This document shows, in pieces, positions 62,301 through 64,000 of a stretch of DNA of 64,000 nt (its first letter is position 1; every line of letters begins with the position of its first letter). Source of the stretch: Motiliproteus sp. MSK22-1 (GTDB taxonomy: Bacteria > Pseudomonadota > Gammaproteobacteria > Pseudomonadales > Balneatricaceae). Location of the stretch: positions 62,001 to 126,000 of the forward strand of contig NZ_MIEQ01000061.1 in NCBI RefSeq assembly GCF_001968815.1, given 5' to 3'. The notes under the pieces were generated by a model. That model was not told where the DNA came from. It searched no databases and saw only the letters and a list, made by a program, of their open reading frames with translations. The position numbers and the translations under genes are program-made.

Positions 62301-62495
62301 ATGAACGAAACCGTCTGGTTTCTATCTCATATCTTACTTGCAGCTATTTCGGTATATTTATACGTTCAGCCCTTAGGTAACTATCAGTTGCTGAACGTAA
62401 TTGTAAAACTTCTCATAGCGGTGACGACAGGCGGAATGTACTATATCGGAATAATCGGTTTTTATGTCATCGAAAGCGGGATAGATTCACTATAG
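62301..62495 (+). CDS. Small two-helix membrane protein, unknown
   Basis: The 64-residue frame encodes two hydrophobic helices (about 4-24 and 33-56) with a short loop (LGNYQLLN). The ATG at 62301 has no clear ribosome-binding site, which weakens the call. No family is recognised. The hydrophobic pattern and codon choice look protein-like. Confidence 0.4.
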   Translation: MNETVWFLSHILLAAISVYLYVQPLGNYQLLNVIVKLLIAVTTGGMYYIGIIGFYVIESGIDSL

Positions 62496-62763
62496 AAGTT
62501 GATATTATCCTCTTTTTATACAATAAGTCCGACCTAATCAGCTAAGGGAGTCAGCGAGTAAACTTCTTCGACCAAATTGGTAATAGTGGACTTATTTTTA
62601 GCTTCCTCAGCACTAATCCTTGATTTTATGTCCGTCCGATTCTAGATTACAGAGCAATTAAAAATCTTTATTTAGCAAAGAATCAACTTATTCGTACTAA
62701 CCAATATATTTTATGTTGATTATGGTTAGTTTTATTTAACACATTAATTAGGAGTTATATTTT

Positions 62764-63174
62764 ATGTCACGAGGTGCTGGAGGCACGACAGGCGGAGCCG
62801 GGCAGTTTTTTATCGGATTCGCCATGATGTGTGGCGGTTTCTACATGCTTTTACAATCGATTAGCGTTACCTCTTCTTTTGGCATGGGTATGCGGCTTTA
62901 CAGTCTGAATATGTACCAGTCCCAAATGCACCTCACCTCTGGAATGGTTATTATTCCAATGATCTTTGGCATTGGCATCATTTTCTACAATTCAAAAAAC
63001 TTAATTGGCTGGTTGTTATTTCTAGGTGCATCCACCGCGTTAATATTTGGTGTTATTTCATCAATACATTTTCAAATGCGTCATATGACAGCCTTTGAGT
63101 TAGTCGTCATAGTGGTACTGTCTTTTGGAGGGTTAGGGCTGTTCTTGCGCTCATTAAAAGATTTTTCAAGATAG
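62764..63174 (+). CDS. Conserved-looking small membrane protein, unknown
   Basis: The 136-residue protein has a Gly-rich N-terminus (MSRGAGGTTGGAGQFFIGFA) and four predicted membrane helices (about 14-34, 57-76, 80-98 and 110-128). The ATG follows AGGAG at 9 bases, and the upstream 270 bases are AT-rich, so it probably has its own promoter. No family is recognised. It lies 143 bases before the hydantoinase-type gene on the same strand. Confidence 0.65.
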   Translation: MSRGAGGTTGGAGQFFIGFAMMCGGFYMLLQSISVTSSFGMGMRLYSLNMYQSQMHLTSGMVIIPMIFGIGIIFYNSKNLIGWLLFLGASTALIFGVISSIHFQMRHMTAFELVVIVVLSFGGLGLFLRSLKDFSR

Positions 63175-63317
63175 ACTAAAAAGATTCATAATACTCCCCC
63201 CACAGTCATCATAAAGACAGATAGCCCCTATCCTGGGGTTCCTGGCATCAAGGACAATTCAGCTCACTATCGCTATACTGTGCAGCCTACAGTGTCAGGC
63301 CGTTAGTGAGTACTTTG

Positions 63318-64000
63318 ATGACAGATCAGCAGCAGAATCGATGGCAGTTTTGGATTGACCGTGGTGGCACCTTCACGGATGTCGTCGCCCGAAAGCCGAA
63401 TGGTGAATTAGTCAGCCATAAGCTACTTTCTGAAAACCCCGAGCGATATGCTGACGCCGCCATTCAAGGCATTCGGGATCTGCTGGGGGTCAAATCCATA
63501 GAGCCGATTCCATCCGATAAAATAGCCTCTGTAAAGATGGGAACAACGGTCGCTACCAATGCTTTATTGGAACGCAAGGGCGAGCCTACCCTACTGCTAA
63601 TCAGCCGTGGATTCCGTGATGCTCTGCGGATCGGCTACCAGAATCGACCTAAACTGTTCGAACGCCACATCATACTGCCTGAACTACTGTATCAACAGGT
63701 CGAAGAAATCGAAGAGCGCCTGTCCGCAAATGGCGAGATAATTACACCGCTGAATGATAGCCACGCCCGTTCGGTGCTACAAACTGCTTATAACAATGGG
63801 CTTCGTTCTGTCGCCATCGTATTGATCCACGGCTATCGCTTTACTCAGCACGAGGAGAAATTAGCCAGCATCGCCAAACAGATCGGCTACAGCCAGGTTT
63901 CGACCAGCCATCAGGTCAGCCCGTTGATGAAGCTGATCAGTCGAGGTGATACCACCGTTGTGGATGCGTACCTGTCTCCTATATTACGTCGCTATGTTGA
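63318..64000 (+). CDS. Hydantoinase/5-oxoprolinase-type gene, 3' end outside the window
   Basis: The frame from ATG 63318 runs off the right edge with 227 codons visible. It encodes the N-terminal HydA-type region: [19 protein letters not shown] (the DRGGTFTD phosphate loop), [20 protein letters not shown] and [18 protein letters not shown]. These match ATP-dependent 5-oxoprolinase (opens 5-oxoproline to glutamate) and the related N-methylhydantoinase A. RIGYQNRP and the DRGG start fit the oxoprolinase branch best. The catalytic HydB half is beyond the window. Confidence 0.9.
   Translation, partial: MTDQQQNRWQFWIDRGGTFTDVVARKPNGELVSHKLLSENPERYADAAIQGIRDLLGVKSIEPIPSDKIASVKMGTTVATNALLERKGEPTLLLISRGFRDALRIGYQNRPKLFERHIILPELLYQQVEEIEERLSANGEIITPLNDSHARSVLQTAYNNGLRSVAIVLIHGYRFTQHEEKLASIAKQIGYSQVSTSHQVSPLMKLISRGDTTVVDAYLSPILRRYV

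Overview
The window looks like a chromosomal segment of a heterotrophic, probably marine gammaproteobacterium of the Oceanospirillales/Alteromonadales type. This is inferred from gene content: a phasin, an aa3/caa3 cytochrome c oxidase cluster, a branched-chain keto-acid dehydrogenase, a Liv-type ABC transporter, polyphosphate enzymes and a type VI Hcp protein. No rRNA, tRNA, CRISPR array, intact insertion sequence or prophage was recognised. Most genes lie on the minus strand in compact operons.

Layout. 0-3.3 kb: the tail of a GGDEF gene, a phasin with its own promoter and terminator, a radical SAM protein plus pdxJ, and a TetR-type regulator. 3.6-8.9 kb: a scar joining the N-lobe of a Ser/Thr kinase to a 5'-truncated S41 protease, a thioesterase, a DUF3014 membrane protein and a complete Hanks-type kinase. 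9-12.8 kb: E1alpha, E1beta and E2 of a 2-oxoacid (branched-chain) dehydrogenase. 13.3-24.3 kb: a frameshifted solute-binding protein and the cytochrome oxidase cluster: subunits II, I and III, assembly factors Cox11, SURF1, an Sco-like CX3C protein, heme O and heme A synthases, a 43-residue protein overlapping ctaD, and a divergent heme-copper-oxidase-like protein. 24.9-28.1 kb: phhB, ppx, mogA and an orphan hcp.

28.5-37 kb holds the most unusual cluster. A minus-strand operon encodes an ABC-type binding protein, an MFS transporter fused behind an extracytoplasmic sensor and HAMP-like region, and a small two-helix sensor protein. It faces a plus-strand Ser/Thr kinase whose C-terminal half is membrane helix, Cache-like sensor, helix and HAMP. 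It reads as a ligand-sensing, transport and phosphorylation module. An alpha/beta hydrolase and a histidine phosphatase follow.

37-48 kb: a five-gene Liv-type ABC uptake system, a benzoate-CoA-ligase-family enzyme and an NtrB/NtrC-like two-component pair. A good sigma-54 promoter match precedes the ligase, so these genes probably form one regulon for taking up and CoA-activating a carboxylic acid. 48-50.4 kb: a quinone-oxidoreductase-like dehydrogenase and an ABM monooxygenase, divergent from a LysR regulator. 50.8-55.4 kb: a phosphate/polyphosphate operon (Na/Pi cotransporter, coiled-coil protein, PPK1); the opposing exopolyphosphatase is 25 kb away. 55.7-58.4 kb: an unrecognised protein overlapping a secreted Sel1-repeat protein, then decayed coding sequence. 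58.4-61.5 kb: two tandem paralogues with seven predicted membrane helices and a Fis-type DNA-binding tail, next to a FabH-like synthase split by a frameshift in an A9 tract. 61.8-64 kb: small unknown proteins and the start of a hydantoinase/5-oxoprolinase-type gene.

Two genes (13.3 kb and 60.4 kb) are each broken by what looks like one missing A in an A tract. Base-calling errors and real slippage or mutation cannot be separated from the sequence alone.
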